From Citrobacter gillenii (GTDB lineage Bacteria; Pseudomonadota; Gammaproteobacteria; Enterobacterales; Enterobacteriaceae), in the NCBI RefSeq assembly GCF_013337685.1, contig NZ_SUQN01000001.1, positions 496,001 through 560,000 of the forward strand: DNA of 64,000 nucleotides, in the 5' to 3' direction. Position 1 is the stretch's first letter. Each line of letters starts with the position of its first letter. The position numbers were made by a program, and so were the translations under genes. The notes under the pieces are model-generated. The model was not told the DNA's origin. It saw only the letters and a list, made by a program, of their open reading frames with translations, and did not search any database. Below, one piece after another: positions 9,531 to 20,707 of this stretch.

Positions 9531-10470
9531 ATTTAGCCATGTCTGTAAAACCTTTGGCCAACAACACGCGGTCAACGATCTCAATCTGCATTTTCGCGAA
9601 GGCAGCTTTTCCGTCTTGATTGGTACGTCGGGGTCGGGGAAGTCCACCACGCTCAAAATGATTAACCGTCTGGTGGAGCATGACAGCGGGACGATTCGCT
9701 TTGCTGGCGATGAGATCCGCAGCGTGCCGGTGCTGGAATTAAGACGACGGATGGGATACGCCATTCAGTCTATAGGACTGTTTCCGCACTGGACCGTTGC
9801 ACAGAACATTGCCACCGTATTGCAGCTGCAGAAATGGTCGCGTTCACGTATTGATGACCGAACAGATGAACTGATGGCGTTGCTGGGGTTGGAAGAGGGG
9901 TTGCGTCATCGTTATCCTCATCAGCTTTCCGGTGGGCAACAACAGCGGGTGGGAGTGGCGCGTGCGCTGGCCGCCGATCCCCAGGTGCTGCTGATGGATG
10001 AACCTTTTGGTGCGCTGGATCCGGTAACGCGCAGCGCGTTGCAGCAGGAGATGACCCGCATTCACCGGCTGTTGGGACGCACCATTGTGCTGGTTACCCA
10101 TGATATTGACGAAGCGCTGAGGCTGGCGGAACACCTGGTGCTGATGGACGCAGGTCAGGTGGTGCAACAAGGCACGCCGCTATCGATGCTCACAGCACCG
10201 GCTAACGACTTCGTGCACACCTTTTTTGGCCGCAGCGAACTGGGTGTTCGGCTGCTGGCGCTGCGCACTGTCGGTGATTTTACCCGCCGCCATGAGCAGC
10301 TCAGCGGCGAGCCGCTGGTAGACGAGATGACACTGCGCGATGCGCTCTCTATTTTTGTGGCGCGGGGGTGCGACGTTCTGCCGGTGGTTGACGCAAAGGG
10401 CGGAGCCTGCGGGACGCTCCATTTTCAGGATTTACTCTCACCGAGGCCGCACCGTGAAACGTCTGACTGA
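9523..10470 (+). CDS. yehX: Osmoprotectant ABC importer ATPase YehX
   Basis: YehX energises the OsmF importer on the cytoplasmic face. Walker A is GTSGSGKST near residue 34, the signature is LSGGQQQR, Walker B is VLLMDEP, and the switch histidine sits in LVTHDIDEA. The C-terminal 80 residues resemble a single CBS-like regulatory segment, as in ProV/OpuA-type ATPases. I use ATG 9523 rather than the TTG one codon earlier. The start overlaps the end of yehY and the end overlaps yehW, implying translational coupling. Confidence 0.94.
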   Translation: MIEFSHVCKTFGQQHAVNDLNLHFREGSFSVLIGTSGSGKSTTLKMINRLVEHDSGTIRFAGDEIRSVPVLELRRRMGYAIQSIGLFPHWTVAQNIATVLQLQKWSRSRIDDRTDELMALLGLEEGLRHRYPHQLSGGQQQRVGVARALAADPQVLLMDEPFGALDPVTRSALQQEMTRIHRLLGRTIVLVTHDIDEALRLAEHLVLMDAGQVVQQGTPLSMLTAPANDFVHTFFGRSELGVRLLALRTVGDFTRRHEQLSGEPLVDEMTLRDALSIFVARGCDVLPVVDAKGGACGTLHFQDLLSPRPHRETSD

Positions 10471-11185
10471 TCCGCTGTTGTGGCTGGTTATCTGTTTTCT
10501 GCTACTGCTGGCGGGGTTGCCTCATAGCCAGGCGCTGTTTAGCGCGCTGTTCCCGCAGCTGCCGCGACCGGTTTATCAGCAGGAGAGTTTTCTGGCGCTG
10601 GCGTTGGCCCATTTTAGTCTGGTGGGGATTTCGAGCCTGGTGGCGGTGATCATTGGCATGGGGGCGGGGATCGTGGTCACGCGTTCATGGGGAACTGAAT
10701 TCAGACCGCTGGTGGAAACCATTGCCGCCGTGGGGCAAACTTTTCCGCCGGTCGCCGTGCTGGCCATCGCTGTTCCGGTGATGGGGTTTGGTCCACAGCC
10801 GGCCATCATCGCGCTGATCTTGTACGGCGTGTTACCGATTTTACAGGCGACGCTGGCGGGGCTGGGCGGGATATCAGCCAGCGTGCTGGATGTTGCCAGT
10901 GGAATGGGGATGAGCAGCGGTCAACGGCTGCGCAAAGTGGAGCTGCCGCTGGCCGCGCCGGTTATTCTGGCTGGTATTCGCACGTCGGTGATTATTAACA
11001 TTGGCACCGCCACGATCGCCTCAACCGTGGGGGCAAACACGCTGGGTACGCCGATAATCATCGGGCTGAGCGGGTTTAATACTGCCTATGTGATACAGGG
11101 GGCGCTGCTGGTCGCGTTGGCGGCCATCATTGTCGATCGCGGGTTTGAGCGAGTCGCGCAACACCTTACCCGGCACGTAAAATAA
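10454..11185 (+). CDS. yehW: Osmoprotectant ABC importer permease YehW
   Basis: This second permease is a compact 243-residue BPD_transp_1 protein, equal in length to E. coli YehW. The coupling loop with [20 protein letters not shown] is visible at about residues 150-170. It starts at GTG 10454 inside the end of yehX; a longer upstream frame is just yehX read out of frame. The 3' end overlaps the 3' end of the opposite-strand micro-gene yohO by 20 bases. Confidence 0.93.
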   Translation: MKRLTDPLLWLVICFLLLLAGLPHSQALFSALFPQLPRPVYQQESFLALALAHFSLVGISSLVAVIIGMGAGIVVTRSWGTEFRPLVETIAAVGQTFPPVAVLAIAVPVMGFGPQPAIIALILYGVLPILQATLAGLGGISASVLDVASGMGMSSGQRLRKVELPLAAPVILAGIRTSVIINIGTATIASTVGANTLGTPIIIGLSGFNTAYVIQGALLVALAAIIVDRGFERVAQHLTRHVK

Positions 11186-11273
11186 AGGTATAGCCTGCAA
11201 GCATCACACCGCCGATTCCGCCGATGGCCATCAACAGGAAGAGGGTGATCACGCCGATTTTAGCTGCGCTCAT
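11166..11273 (-). CDS. yohO: Small membrane protein YohO
   Basis: This 35-residue reading frame encodes [20 protein letters not shown] at its N terminus, followed by a glycine-rich helix and a TFILRAG tail. It is essentially the E. coli small protein YohO and sits at the same place, between yehW and mlrA. It forms one transmembrane helix; the function is unknown. AAGGAG lies 6 bases ahead of the ATG. The stop codon lies within the end of yehW on the other strand. Confidence 0.88.
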   Translation of the reverse strand: MSAAKIGVITLFLLMAIGGIGGVMLAGYTFILRAG

Positions 11274-11325
11274 GATGTACTCCTTATGGTATATAAAAGG
11301 ATTGTACACGTTTGTTAATGGAATA

Positions 11326-12057
11326 TTAAATACCGAGTGGATAAATATCGTGGCCTAGCGCACGCCACTCGGTTAATTGTTGGTGTTGAGCGGCCGTCTG
11401 GTTATCGCCGCACCACACCAGAAGTGTCCGGCCCTCAAACAGTTCCGGTCGCAGTTGATTGAGCGAGTGAGCCAGTACGTCAACCCGCCATCCTTGCTGG
11501 CTGGCGACCCAGCCCTCCAGCCATAACCGGGTGGTATCGTGAATATTCCAGCCGACGACCAGCGCGTCTTTACCTTGTTTCTTACGGGCTGAGGCGAGGC
11601 AAATCGCAATGTAGTTAATCAGCACGCCGTCAAGAATGCCGAGCAGTGCCTGAAGAATAGGTTGCTGACATTGCAGGCGTCGCCGCAGCGGAATGAACAG
11701 ATGGGTGTTCAGCGTCTGGGCGGGATAATCCTGGCCACGTTCTTTGATCCACAATCGCAGACTATGCAAATTATTACTTTGCAAATAGCTCAACAGCGTT
11801 TCTTGCTGCTCGCGCCAGCCGTTGTGCACATCAATGCTCTCATTGCTGAGCAACATTTTAACCTTACTGACCTGCACACCGTTGTTTATCCAGCGTTTGA
11901 TCTCGCGGATCCTGTCGATGTCCGCGTCGTTAAACAAACGATGACCGCCGTCTGTGCGCTGCGGTTTCAGTAATCCATATCGCCGCTGCCACGCACGTAA
12001 AGTGACAGGGTTAATATCACAAAGCAAAGCCACTTCACCGATGGTGTAAAGCGCCAT
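11326..12057 (-). CDS. mlrA: MerR-family curli/biofilm regulator MlrA
   Basis: MlrA (YehV) activates csgD and so curli and biofilm formation, and is itself sigma-S dependent in E. coli. The 243 residues begin with a MerR winged helix: [20 protein letters not shown], then a RYGLLKP / GGHRLF segment. The C-terminal part resembles a B12-binding-like sensor fold but lacks the cobalamin DxHxxG motif. I start at 12057 (MALYTIGE); an in-frame GTG four codons upstream is less likely. Confidence 0.94.
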   Translation of the reverse strand: MALYTIGEVALLCDINPVTLRAWQRRYGLLKPQRTDGGHRLFNDADIDRIREIKRWINNGVQVSKVKMLLSNESIDVHNGWREQQETLLSYLQSNNLHSLRLWIKERGQDYPAQTLNTHLFIPLRRRLQCQQPILQALLGILDGVLINYIAICLASARKKQGKDALVVGWNIHDTTRLWLEGWVASQQGWRVDVLAHSLNQLRPELFEGRTLLVWCGDNQTAAQHQQLTEWRALGHDIYPLGI

Positions 12058-12283
12058 TTGTTGTCTCACTCTTGCTCGCGAGGTCCCAGTTTTACTTTAG
12101 ACGCTCTTTTGCGAACCAGGTAGTTTTGTCTGTTTTTTGCTCACGGAATGGGTGATTTTGTAGTCATACCCACGCTTTTGAGTGACCGTTCTCACAAATT
12201 CCTCATTTTTTGCAACAGTTCAAAGAAAGTTACGCGCAGCCCATGTATGTTACGCGCTTTTAAGAAGACTGTGGTTGGCGGGT

Positions 12284-13969
12284 ATGTACGAGTTTAATCT
12301 GGTGTTGCTGCTGCTACAGCAGATGTGCGTGTTTCTTGTTATTGCGTGGTTAATGAGCAAAACGCGTTTATTTATCCCGCTGATGCAGGTCACTATCCGG
12401 CTGCCGCACAAACTCCTTTGCTACGTCACCTTTTCCATCTTTTGCATTCTGGGTACCTACCTGGGGCTGCATATTGAAGACTCCATTGCCAACACCCGTG
12501 CGATTGGCGCGGTGATGGGTGGCTTGCTTGGCGGCCCGGTGGTTGGGGGGCTAGTCGGGTTGACTGGCGGCCTGCATCGTTATTCGATGGGCGGAATGAC
12601 CGCGCTGAGCTGCATGATCTCGACCATTGTTGAAGGACTGCTCGGCGGGCTGGTACACAGCGTACTGACCCGTCGCGGTCGCACTGATAAAGTCTTTAGC
12701 CCGCTGACGGCGGGCGCGATCACCTTTTTTGCCGAACTGGTGCAGATGCTGATCATTTTATTGATTGCGCGTCCCTTTGATAATGCGCTGCATCTGGTGA
12801 GCAATATTGCCGCGCCGATGATGGTCACCAATACCGTGGGTGCAGCCTTATTTATGCGTATTTTGCTCGACAAACGGGCCATGTTCGAAAAATACACCTC
12901 GGCGTTTTCAGCCACTGCGCTAAAAGTTGCCGCCTCAACGGAAGGCATATTGCGCCAGGGGTTTAACGAGGTTAACAGCATGAAGGTGGCCCAGGTACTG
13001 TATGAGGAGCTGGACATTGGTGCAGTGGCGATAACCGATCGCGATAAGCTGCTGGCCTTTACCGGAATTGGTGACGACCATCATCTGCCAGGTAGGCCGA
13101 TTTCATCCTCTTATACCCAAAAAGCGATTGATACCGGCGAAGTGGTGTATGCCGACGGCAACGAGGTACCTTACCGCTGCTCACTGCATCCGCACTGCAA
13201 ATTAGGCTCGACGCTGGTGATCCCTTTGCGTGGTGAAAACCAGCGGGTGATGGGGACCATCAAACTGTATGAAGCCAAAAACCGCTTATTTAGTTCGATC
13301 AACCGCACGCTTGGCGAAGGGATTGCGCAGTTGCTGTCAGCGCAGATCCTTGCCGGGCAATATGAACGGCAAAAAGCGATGCTCACACAGTCAGAAATTA
13401 AGCTTCTGCATGCGCAGGTGAATCCCCATTTTCTGTTTAATGCGCTCAATACCATTAAAGCGGTGATTCGCCGCGACAGCGAGCAGGCCAGTCAGTTGGT
13501 GCAATATCTGTCGACCTTCTTTCGCAAAAACCTCAAACGGCCGTCAGAAATTGTGACGCTGGCAGATGAAATTGAACACGTTAACGCCTATCTGCAAATT
13601 GAAAAGGCGCGCTTTCAGTCGCGCCTGCAGGTCACTTTAACGGTACCGGATGAACTTTCGCATCAGCAATTGCCAGCATTTACGTTGCAGCCCATTGTCG
13701 AGAATGCGATTAAGCACGGTACCTCTCAGCTACTTGATACCGGTGAAGTCTCCATTACCGCCCGGCGAGAAGGGCAGTATCTGATGCTGGATATCGAAGA
13801 TAATGCCGGCCTGTATCTGCCGACAACCGAGGCCAGCGGGCTGGGGATGAATCTGGTGGATAAGCGACTACGTGAACGGTTTGGCGATGATTTTGGCATC
13901 AGCGTAGTGTGTGAACCTGACCTCTTTACCCGAATCACTTTACGACTTCCCCTGGAGGAACTGGCATGA
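12284..13969 (+). CDS. btsS: Pyruvate-sensing histidine kinase BtsS
   Basis: BtsS (YehU) is a LytS-type sensor kinase that binds extracellular pyruvate and phosphorylates BtsR to induce the BtsT transporter. The 561 residues equal the E. coli length. A 5TM-5TMR_LYT membrane domain (about residues 1-200) is followed by a GAF domain and a His_kinase domain with phosphoacceptor H382 in [11 protein letters not shown]. The HATPase domain has NAIKHG and GLGMNL. The start at 12284 matches E. coli; the frame is open 34 codons further upstream without support. It overlaps btsR by 4 bases. Confidence 0.95.
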   Translation: MYEFNLVLLLLQQMCVFLVIAWLMSKTRLFIPLMQVTIRLPHKLLCYVTFSIFCILGTYLGLHIEDSIANTRAIGAVMGGLLGGPVVGGLVGLTGGLHRYSMGGMTALSCMISTIVEGLLGGLVHSVLTRRGRTDKVFSPLTAGAITFFAELVQMLIILLIARPFDNALHLVSNIAAPMMVTNTVGAALFMRILLDKRAMFEKYTSAFSATALKVAASTEGILRQGFNEVNSMKVAQVLYEELDIGAVAITDRDKLLAFTGIGDDHHLPGRPISSSYTQKAIDTGEVVYADGNEVPYRCSLHPHCKLGSTLVIPLRGENQRVMGTIKLYEAKNRLFSSINRTLGEGIAQLLSAQILAGQYERQKAMLTQSEIKLLHAQVNPHFLFNALNTIKAVIRRDSEQASQLVQYLSTFFRKNLKRPSEIVTLADEIEHVNAYLQIEKARFQSRLQVTLTVPDELSHQQLPAFTLQPIVENAIKHGTSQLLDTGEVSITARREGQYLMLDIEDNAGLYLPTTEASGLGMNLVDKRLRERFGDDFGISVVCEPDLFTRITLRLPLEELA

Positions 13970-14685
13970 TCAAAGTGTTGATTGTGGATGACGAACCGTT
14001 AGCGCGGGAAAATCTGCGGATCCTGTTGCAGGAGCAAAGCGACATTGAGATTGTGGGGGAATGTTCGAATGCCGTTGAGGCCATCGGCGCGGTGCATAAA
14101 TTGCGCCCTGATGTGCTGTTTCTCGATATCCAGATGCCACGTATTAGCGGTCTGGAAATGGTGGGCATGCTCGATCCTGAACACCGTCCGTATATTGTTT
14201 TTCTCACCGCATTTGATGAGTATGCGGTGAAAGCCTTTGAAGAGCATGCCTTTGATTATTTGCTCAAGCCGATTGAAGAAACCCGGCTGGAGAAAACGCT
14301 GATCCGTTTACGCCAGGAGCGCACGAAGCAGGATGTGTCGGTGCTGCCGGAAAACCAGCAGGCGCTAAAATTTATTCCGTGTTCCGGTCACAGCCGCATT
14401 TATCTGCTGCAAATGGACGATGTTGCGTTTGTCAGCAGCCGCATGAGCGGCGTTTTTGTCACCAGCAGCGACGGCAAAGAAGGCTTTACCGAACTTACGC
14501 TGAGAACGCTGGAGAGCCGCACGCCGCTGTTGCGCTGCCATCGACAATATCTGGTGAACATGGCGCAGCTGCAGGAGATTCGCCTGGAAGATAACGGCCA
14601 GGCCGAGTTGATTTTACGTAACGGCCTGACCGTGCCGGTGAGCCGCCGTTATCTTAAAAGCCTAAAAGAGGCGATTGGTCTGTAA
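13966..14685 (+). CDS. btsR: LytTR response regulator BtsR
   Basis: BtsR (YehT) is the partner of BtsS. The receiver domain (residues 1-115) has the acidic pair D8-D9, phosphoacceptor D54 in LFLDIQMPR and Lys in [10 protein letters not shown] LytTR DNA-binding domain (about residues 140-237) ends with the RRYLKSLKE segment. Its start codon overlaps the btsS stop as ATGA, the usual coupled two-component layout. Confidence 0.95.
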   Translation: MIKVLIVDDEPLARENLRILLQEQSDIEIVGECSNAVEAIGAVHKLRPDVLFLDIQMPRISGLEMVGMLDPEHRPYIVFLTAFDEYAVKAFEEHAFDYLLKPIEETRLEKTLIRLRQERTKQDVSVLPENQQALKFIPCSGHSRIYLLQMDDVAFVSSRMSGVFVTSSDGKEGFTELTLRTLESRTPLLRCHRQYLVNMAQLQEIRLEDNGQAELILRNGLTVPVSRRYLKSLKEAIGL

Positions 14686-14731
14686 AACTGGTACACTGCG
14701 CGCCATTGCATCACCGACAGTTGAAGGCTCT

Positions 14732-15202
14732 ATGCTAAGTAACGACATTCTTCGTAGCCTGCGCTACACCCTGAAAGCGAACAATAACGACATGGTGCGG
14801 ATCCTTGCGCTTGCTGACATGGAATCCACCGCCGCAGGTTTCGACACCTGGATGACGAAAGAAGATGAAGACGGGTTTATTCGTTGCCCGGACATCATTC
14901 TCTCCGGTTTTCTAAACGGCCTGATCTACCATCTGCGCGGTAAAGATGATTCGGCGCCGGAGCTGGCGCTTGAGCGTCGGGTGAACAACAATACGGTGCT
15001 GAAAAAGCTGCGTATTGCCTTTTCACTGAAAACCGATGATATTCTGGCCATTATGACCGAGCAGAAATTCCGCGTGTCGATGCCGGAAATTACCGCCATG
15101 ATGCGTGCGCCGGAACATAAAAACTACCGCGAGTGTGGAGACCAGTTTTTACGTTATTTCCTGCGTGGTTTGACTCACCGGGTACATCACACGAAAGCGT
15201 GA
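14732..15202 (+). CDS. yehS: DUF1456 protein YehS
   Basis: This 156-residue cytoplasmic protein has two copies of the DUF1456 repeat; the recurring pattern is DILR.LRY.LKANNNDMVRI near the start and NTVLKKLRIAFSLKTDDILA in the middle. Function is unknown. The start at 14732 matches E. coli YehS. It follows btsR in the same direction and a bidirectional terminator separates it from metG. Confidence 0.9.
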   Translation: MLSNDILRSLRYTLKANNNDMVRILALADMESTAAGFDTWMTKEDEDGFIRCPDIILSGFLNGLIYHLRGKDDSAPELALERRVNNNTVLKKLRIAFSLKTDDILAIMTEQKFRVSMPEITAMMRAPEHKNYRECGDQFLRYFLRGLTHRVHHTKA

Positions 15203-15243
15203 TTTAATACCCGCAGGTCCGTGCATGCGTAGCGCTAACGGGC

Positions 15244-15276
15244 AAAAAAAAGCCGGATAATAATCCGGCTTTTTTT
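15244..15276. terminator. Bidirectional terminator between yehS and metG
   Basis: AGCCGGAT and ATCCGGCT form a stem with an AATA loop, flanked by an A-run on one side and a T-run on the other. It can therefore end both yehS (plus) and metG (minus). Confidence 0.88.
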
Positions 15277-15278
15277 GT

Positions 15279-17312
15279 TTATTTCACCTGTTGGCCAGGT
15301 TTGGCGCCTTCGTCAGGGCTTAACAGGAAGATGTCTTTCCCGCCAGGGCCGGCGGCCATCACCATGCCTTCAGAAATGCCGAAGCGCATTTTACGCGGTG
15401 CCAGGTTAGCCACCATAATGGTCTGACGACCAATCAGCACCTGCGGGTCCGGATAGGCTGAACGGATGCCGGAGAAGACATTACGCTTTTCACCGCCCAG
15501 ATCCAGGGTCAGGCGCAGCAGTTTGTCGGAGCCGTCAACGAACTCGGCGTTTTCGATCAGCGCCACGCGAAGGTCAACTTTGGCAAAATCGTCAAAGGTG
15601 ATGGTTTCCTGAATCGGGTCGTCCGCCAGCGGGCCGGTAACCGGTGCGGCAGCCGCTTTCACTTCTTCTTTTGATGCTTCAACCAGGGCTTCAACCTGTT
15701 TCATGTCGATGCGGTTGTACAGCGCTTTGAAGGTGTTGACCTTGTGGCCGAGCAGCGGCTGCTGGATGGCATCCCAGGTCAGTTCGCTGTTCAGGAATGC
15801 TTCGACACGCTCGCTCAACGTTGGCAGAACCGGTTTCAGGTAGGTCATCAGGACGCGGAACAGGTTAATACCCATGGAGCAAATCGCCTGCAGATCGGCG
15901 TCACGGCCTTCTTGTTTGGCGACAACCCACGGAGCCTGTTCGTCAACGTAGCGGTTAGCCACGTCGGCCAGCGCCATAATTTCACGAATGGCTTTACCGA
16001 ACTCGCGGCTTTCCCACGCTTCGCCAATCACTGTCGCGGCGTCGGTAAAGGTCTTGTACAGTGCCGGATCGGCCAGTTCAGCTGCCAGTACGCCGTCAAA
16101 ACGCTTACTGATAAAGCCCGCGTTACGGGACGCCAGGTTGACCACTTTGTTGACGATGTCGGCGTTAACGCGCTGAACAAAATCTTCGAGGTTCAGGTCG
16201 ATGTCATCGATACGTGAAGAAAGCTTCGCCGTGTAGTAATAGCGTAGGCTGTCGGCATCAAAGTGCTTCAGCCAGGTGCTGGCTTTAATGAAGGTTCCGC
16301 GAGATTTTGACATCTTCGCGCCGTTCACCGTCACATAACCGTGGACGAACAGGTTAGTCGGTTTACGGAAGTTACTGCCTTCCAACATGGCAGGCCAGAA
16401 CAGGCTGTGGAAATAAACGATATCTTTACCGATGAAGTGATACAGCTCGGCGTCAGAATCTTTTTTCCAGTATTCATCAAAGCTTGTGGTATCGCCGCGC
16501 TTGTCACACAGGTTTTTGAACGAGCCCATATAGCCAATCGGCGCATCCAGCCAGACATAGAAGTATTTGCCTGGCGCATTCGGGATTTCAAAACCGAAGT
16601 ACGGTGAGTCGCGGGAAATGTCCCACTGCTGCAGGCCGGATTCAAACCACTCCTGCATTTTGTTCGCAACTTGTTCCTGCAACGCGCCGCTGCGCGTCCA
16701 TGCCTGCAGCATTTCGCTGAATGACGGCAGGTCAAAGAAGAAGTGTTCGGAGTCACGCATGACCGGCGTCGCGCCAGACACCACGGACTTCGGCTCGATA
16801 AGTTCGGTTGGGCTGTAGGTCGCGCCGCACACTTCGCAGTTATCGCCGTACTGATCCGCTGCCTTACATTTCGGGCAAGTGCCTTTAACGAAACGGTCCG
16901 GCAGGAACATGCCTTTTTCCGGGTCGTACAGCTGGGAGATCGTGCGGTTTTTAATAAAACCGTTTTCTTTCAGGCGCGTGTAAATAAGCTCGGACAGCTC
17001 CCGGTTCTCATCGCTGTGCGTGGAGTGGTAGTTGTCGTAGCTGATATCAAACCCTGCAAAATCAGTCTGATGCTCCTGACTCATTTCACCGATCATCTGC
17101 TCTGGTGTAATGCCAAGCTGCTGAGCCTTCAGCATGATTGGCGTACCGTGTGCGTCGTCCGCGCAGATGAAGTTTACCTGGTGGCCGCGCATTCGCTGGT
17201 AACGGACCCAGACATCAGCCTGGATGTGCTCCAGCATATGGCCGAGGTGGATGGAGCCGTTGGCGTACGGCAGCGCGCACGTTACCAGAATTTTCTTCGC
17301 GACTTGAGTCAT
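15279..17312 (-). CDS. metG: Methionyl-tRNA synthetase
   Basis: MetG charges tRNA-Met. At 677 residues it equals the E. coli enzyme. The class I signature HLGH is in [10 protein letters not shown] near residue 24. The zinc knuckle has paired cysteines in [19 protein letters not shown], the KMSKS motif is in [12 protein letters not shown], and a C-terminal tRNA-binding OB domain (about residues 575-677) dimerises the protein. I start at MTQVAKK (17312); the three extra upstream codons are not in E. coli. It is divergent from mrp. Confidence 0.96.
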   Translation of the reverse strand: MTQVAKKILVTCALPYANGSIHLGHMLEHIQADVWVRYQRMRGHQVNFICADDAHGTPIMLKAQQLGITPEQMIGEMSQEHQTDFAGFDISYDNYHSTHSDENRELSELIYTRLKENGFIKNRTISQLYDPEKGMFLPDRFVKGTCPKCKAADQYGDNCEVCGATYSPTELIEPKSVVSGATPVMRDSEHFFFDLPSFSEMLQAWTRSGALQEQVANKMQEWFESGLQQWDISRDSPYFGFEIPNAPGKYFYVWLDAPIGYMGSFKNLCDKRGDTTSFDEYWKKDSDAELYHFIGKDIVYFHSLFWPAMLEGSNFRKPTNLFVHGYVTVNGAKMSKSRGTFIKASTWLKHFDADSLRYYYTAKLSSRIDDIDLNLEDFVQRVNADIVNKVVNLASRNAGFISKRFDGVLAAELADPALYKTFTDAATVIGEAWESREFGKAIREIMALADVANRYVDEQAPWVVAKQEGRDADLQAICSMGINLFRVLMTYLKPVLPTLSERVEAFLNSELTWDAIQQPLLGHKVNTFKALYNRIDMKQVEALVEASKEEVKAAAAPVTGPLADDPIQETITFDDFAKVDLRVALIENAEFVDGSDKLLRLTLDLGGEKRNVFSGIRSAYPDPQVLIGRQTIMVANLAPRKMRFGISEGMVMAAGPGGKDIFLLSPDEGAKPGQQVK

Positions 17313-17475
17313 AGTGGGCAATTACTTCTTTTGTAGTGAAAAGGGCTTTGATAGTACCAAAATGGTAATTACTGCGCCAAGTGATAAGGGCATTTATCCG
17401 TAAATGAATAATTGTCGCGGTTGGAGTAAACTAGCTGGTGACAATCGTCTTTCAGAACAACAAAAAGGAGTCGGG

Positions 17476-18585
17476 ATGAACGCACAATCCCAGGCCAAAT
17501 CACCAGAAACCCTGCGCGCTATGGTCGCCGGGACGCTGGCGAATTTTCAACATTCAACCCTGAAGCATAATCTGACGACGCTAAAAGCGTTGCACCATGT
17601 CGCCTGGATGGATGACACGCTGCACGTTGAGCTGGTGATGCCGTTCGTCTGGCACAGCGCGTTTGAAGTATTAAAAGAGCAATGCAGTGCCGATCTACTG
17701 CGTATCACCGGCGCGAAAGCCATTGACTGGAAACTGTCGCACAACATTGCGACGCTGAAGCGCGTGAAAAACCAGCCGGGTATTAATGGTGTGAAGAACA
17801 TCATTGCCGTTAGCTCGGGCAAAGGTGGCGTAGGCAAGTCCTCAACCGCCGTTAACCTGGCGCTGGCGCTTGCTGCGGAAGGGGCGAAGGTCGGTATTCT
17901 CGATGCCGATATTTATGGCCCGTCTATCCCGACGATGCTCGGTGCAGAAAATCAGCGCCCGACCTCACCGGACGGCACCCATATGGCGCCGATTATGTCT
18001 CATGGCCTGGCAACCAACTCCATTGGTTATCTTGTCACCGACGATAACGCCATGGTGTGGCGCGGCCCGATGGCCAGTAAAGCGCTGCTGCAGATGCTGC
18101 AAGAAACGTTATGGCCAGATCTGGATTATCTGGTCCTGGATATGCCGCCGGGCACCGGTGACATTCAGCTGACGCTGGCGCAGAACATCCCGGTAACGGG
18201 GGCGGTTGTAGTAACCACACCGCAGGACATTGCGCTTATCGATGCCAAAAAAGGCATTGTGATGTTCGAAAAGGTAGAAGTGCCGGTTCTGGGCATCGTT
18301 GAGAACATGAGTATGCATATCTGCAGCAACTGTGGTCATCATGAGCCGATCTTCGGCACCGGTGGCGCGCAGAAGCTGGCGGAGCAATATCGTACTCAAC
18401 TGCTGGGACAAATGCCTCTGCACATTTCTCTGCGTGAAGACCTCGATCGCGGTACGCCGACGGTTATTAGCCGTCCTGACAGCGAATTCACGGCGATTTA
18501 CCGTGACCTGGCAGGACGTATCGCCGCACAGCTGTACTGGCAGGGTGAAGTTATTCCGGGCGAAATTGCCTTCCGCGCGGTGTAA
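17476..18585 (+). CDS. mrp: Fe-S cluster carrier ATPase Mrp/ApbC
   Basis: This P-loop scaffold carries [4Fe-4S] clusters to apoproteins. The 369 residues match E. coli Mrp. An N-terminal DUF59/MIP18-like domain (about residues 10-90) precedes a MinD-like ATPase with the deviant Walker A GKGGVGKSS (about residues 115-123). The cluster-binding cysteine pair is in HICSNCGHHEP. AAAGGAG lies just before ATG 17476, so I reject the longer upstream frame. Confidence 0.96.
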   Translation: MNAQSQAKSPETLRAMVAGTLANFQHSTLKHNLTTLKALHHVAWMDDTLHVELVMPFVWHSAFEVLKEQCSADLLRITGAKAIDWKLSHNIATLKRVKNQPGINGVKNIIAVSSGKGGVGKSSTAVNLALALAAEGAKVGILDADIYGPSIPTMLGAENQRPTSPDGTHMAPIMSHGLATNSIGYLVTDDNAMVWRGPMASKALLQMLQETLWPDLDYLVLDMPPGTGDIQLTLAQNIPVTGAVVVTTPQDIALIDAKKGIVMFEKVEVPVLGIVENMSMHICSNCGHHEPIFGTGGAQKLAEQYRTQLLGQMPLHISLREDLDRGTPTVISRPDSEFTAIYRDLAGRIAAQLYWQGEVIPGEIAFRAV

Positions 18586-18602
18586 TTTATAGTGTTACAG
18601 AT

Positions 18603-18637
18603 ATTCACCGCATCAACGTATTATTGATGCGGTGAAT
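18603..18637 (+). terminator. Stem-loop after mrp
   Basis: ATTCACCGCATCAA pairs with TTGATGCGGTGAAT around a 7-base loop. The T-run is missing, so this may be a terminator without tail or an mRNA-stabilising hairpin. Confidence 0.5.
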
Positions 18638-18840
18638 GCTTAGAGTGAAAAGACTTCGTAATATTGTTTATCCTGCCTGTATAATTCATGTCTTTTTCCG
18701 AATAAATCACCTCAATGCATCATTGCAATTGATCAAATCAAACCAATTAATCTACAATCTCAATTGGTTTTAGCAAGGAAGTTAACCCATAATTAACCGG
18801 ACCGACGGCGAATGCGCTGTTTTCCACCCATACAGGAATA

Positions 18841-19131
18841 ATGAATGCAATGAAAATTGGTTTATTGTTGGGACTTATTACTCTGGCTTATGGAATGAGT
18901 TCTTCTGTCTTCGCTTCTGATACTGCCACATTAACCATCAGTGGCAGGGTGACTGAATCGACGTGCAGCGCTGATGTTGTTAACAATAAAGTGCAGCAAC
19001 GCTGCGGCGGCACCACCTTGACTCCAAACATCCACGAGGTTGCGTCTCATCCTGTAAGAGGCGTGGTGACCGAGCTTGTGCCCCTGGGAGGGGATGCCGC
19101 TCGGCAAATAGTGTTAAGCCGTTACGATTAA
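18841..19131 (+). CDS. yehE: DUF2574 periplasmic protein YehE
   Basis: The product is a 96-residue small secreted protein with a signal peptide of about 25 residues ending at VFA. It matches the DUF2574 family, whose E. coli member YehE lies between mrp and the yehDCBA fimbrial genes, as here. Two cysteines (in STCSAD and QRCGG) could form a disulfide. The role is unknown. Starts at 18841 and 18850 are both possible; AGGA is 3 and 12 bases away respectively. A strong terminator follows. Confidence 0.85.
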   Translation: MNAMKIGLLLGLITLAYGMSSSVFASDTATLTISGRVTESTCSADVVNNKVQQRCGGTTLTPNIHEVASHPVRGVVTELVPLGGDAARQIVLSRYD

Positions 19132-19149
19132 TATACGGAAAATACTATT

Positions 19150-19187
19150 AAGCACCAATCATAATTATGAATGATTGGTGCTTTTTT
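19150..19187 (+). terminator. Terminator after yehE
   Basis: AGCACCAATCAT and ATGATTGGTGCT form a 12-base stem with an 8-base loop, followed by TTTTTT. It separates yehE from the fimbrial operon. Confidence 0.9.
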
Positions 19188-19410
19188 ATTATCCTCAAGA
19201 ATAATATCGAATGATTAATTACGCTAATTTATTAAATGCTAAAATAGTATTCGCTATTACTTATTTGTTGTAATTATATTGCGGTTTATAATTTGTTTTA
19301 AATCAATAAAACAAGGTGTTTACATTGCGGTAACGTTTCTGATGTGAGAATTTAATTTCAGGAGTTGAACCCTCTTAACAAATAGAAATTAATTCATTAA
19401 GGAAGATACT

Positions 19411-19950
19411 ATGAAACGTTCAATTATTTCTGCTGCTGTGCTGTCTGTTGTATTTATGAGCGCTGGGGTTTTTGCTGCTGATACCGATCAGGGGGAATTG
19501 ATTATTACTGGTAAAGTGGTCGGAACAACCTGTAAATTTACGGGGGATAGCACGGCGACTATTGGTATGAACCAAATTGGTACTGATAGATTAAATGCCT
19601 TAACTGCTGGCGGTGTTTATGACGGATACTCAAATAAAACTACCGTGCCATTATCTGTAGAATGTACGGGGAATACAGCACCGAAAATTACTTTCTCCAG
19701 TTCCCAATTTGATAGCGCTAATAAGTATATTACACGAAACACTGCCGCAAATAATGGTGCTGGCTTCTCCGTTTACTATGGTGATGATTTTACTAAACCG
19801 GTTAACCCTGAAGAAGGTATTACGCTAACTAAAACTGCAGACAATAAATATACTCTGAACTTTAGTGCACGCTACGCGAAAATTGGCACTGCCGCTGTCT
19901 CTGCTGGTGACGTTGCCTCTTCACTGACGATGACCGTTGTTACTGATTAA
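19411..19950 (+). CDS. yehD: Fimbrial major subunit YehD
   Basis: This 179-residue pilin is probably the main structural subunit of the Yeh fimbria. A signal peptide (about residues 1-22, ending VFAA) precedes an Ig-like pilin domain. A cysteine pair (in TTCKFTG and VECTG) forms the conserved pilin disulfide. The ELIITGKVVG segment would be the N-terminal donor strand, and the C terminus ends with the alternating LTMTVVTD strand bound by the chaperone. It opens a yehD-C-B-A operon behind an AT-rich promoter region. Confidence 0.9.
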   Translation: MKRSIISAAVLSVVFMSAGVFAADTDQGELIITGKVVGTTCKFTGDSTATIGMNQIGTDRLNALTAGGVYDGYSNKTTVPLSVECTGNTAPKITFSSSQFDSANKYITRNTAANNGAGFSVYYGDDFTKPVNPEEGITLTKTADNKYTLNFSARYAKIGTAAVSAGDVASSLTMTVVTD

Positions 19951-20013
19951 GATTACTATTCTGTTTATCGGCGGCTCTGGTCGCCGATTATTCCCGTAGT
20001 AAGGATAGTTATA

Positions 20014-20694
20014 ATGAAAAAAATATTAGCATTATTATTGGCTGGCACAGTATTGCCTGCGTGGGGAGGGGTTTATATTTACGGCACGCGTGTCATTTAT
20101 CCGGCACAGAAAAGAGAAATTACCGTACAGTTAATGAATGAAGGTAGCCGTAGTTCCCTGGTTCAGTCCTGGATAGATGATGGAGACACTAGCCTGCCAC
20201 CAGAAAAAATCCAGGTGCCATTCGTGATGAATCCTCCTGTGGCTAAGGTCAGCGGAGGTTCTGGTCAACAATTGAAAATTAAGCAACTGGCAAATACGCT
20301 GCCAAAAGATCGTGAAAGTCTTTTTTTTCTTAATGTGTTAGATATTCCTCCTAATTCTGCGGAATCAGAAGGTAAGAATATGATTAAATTTGCTATGCAG
20401 AATCGCATCAAATTTATATATCGTCCGCAGGGTATTGCCGGTGTAGATGAAAAAAGCTTTTCTCGCTTAAGCGTCAGATATGTCAGTGGTGGCATTAATA
20501 TCAAAAACAATTCCGCCAACTGGATAACGATACCTGAGTTAGTGGGTAATGCGAAAATAAACAGCGAGACAGTGTTACTTGCTCCGTGGTCAGATAAAAA
20601 GGTTGTTACCGCTGCTGTCGTTAATCATTACAAGATCACTCTTATTGATGATCACGGGAACTACCTAAGTGAAAAAATAAAAACGGAAAGATAG
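20014..20694 (+). CDS. yehC: Fimbrial periplasmic chaperone YehC
   Basis: This PapD-type chaperone of 226 residues has a signal peptide ending near AWGG. The G1-strand and chaperone motifs include GTRVIYPAQKREITVQLMNE near the N terminus, RESLFFLNVLDIPP in the middle (the usual E/D-x-LF-W/F-N-x-P signature) and an IKFIYRPQGI segment. It would donate a strand to YehD and YehA subunits in the periplasm and deliver them to the YehB usher. E. coli YehC is slightly longer. Confidence 0.92.
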   Translation: MKKILALLLAGTVLPAWGGVYIYGTRVIYPAQKREITVQLMNEGSRSSLVQSWIDDGDTSLPPEKIQVPFVMNPPVAKVSGGSGQQLKIKQLANTLPKDRESLFFLNVLDIPPNSAESEGKNMIKFAMQNRIKFIYRPQGIAGVDEKSFSRLSVRYVSGGINIKNNSANWITIPELVGNAKINSETVLLAPWSDKKVVTAAVVNHYKITLIDDHGNYLSEKIKTER

Positions 20695-20707
20695 TCAAGG
20701 ACTGATT

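Noticed and set aside
16743-17336. 197-codon plus-strand frame opposite metG
   Set aside because: Antisense to the conserved methionyl-tRNA synthetase; no independent signal.
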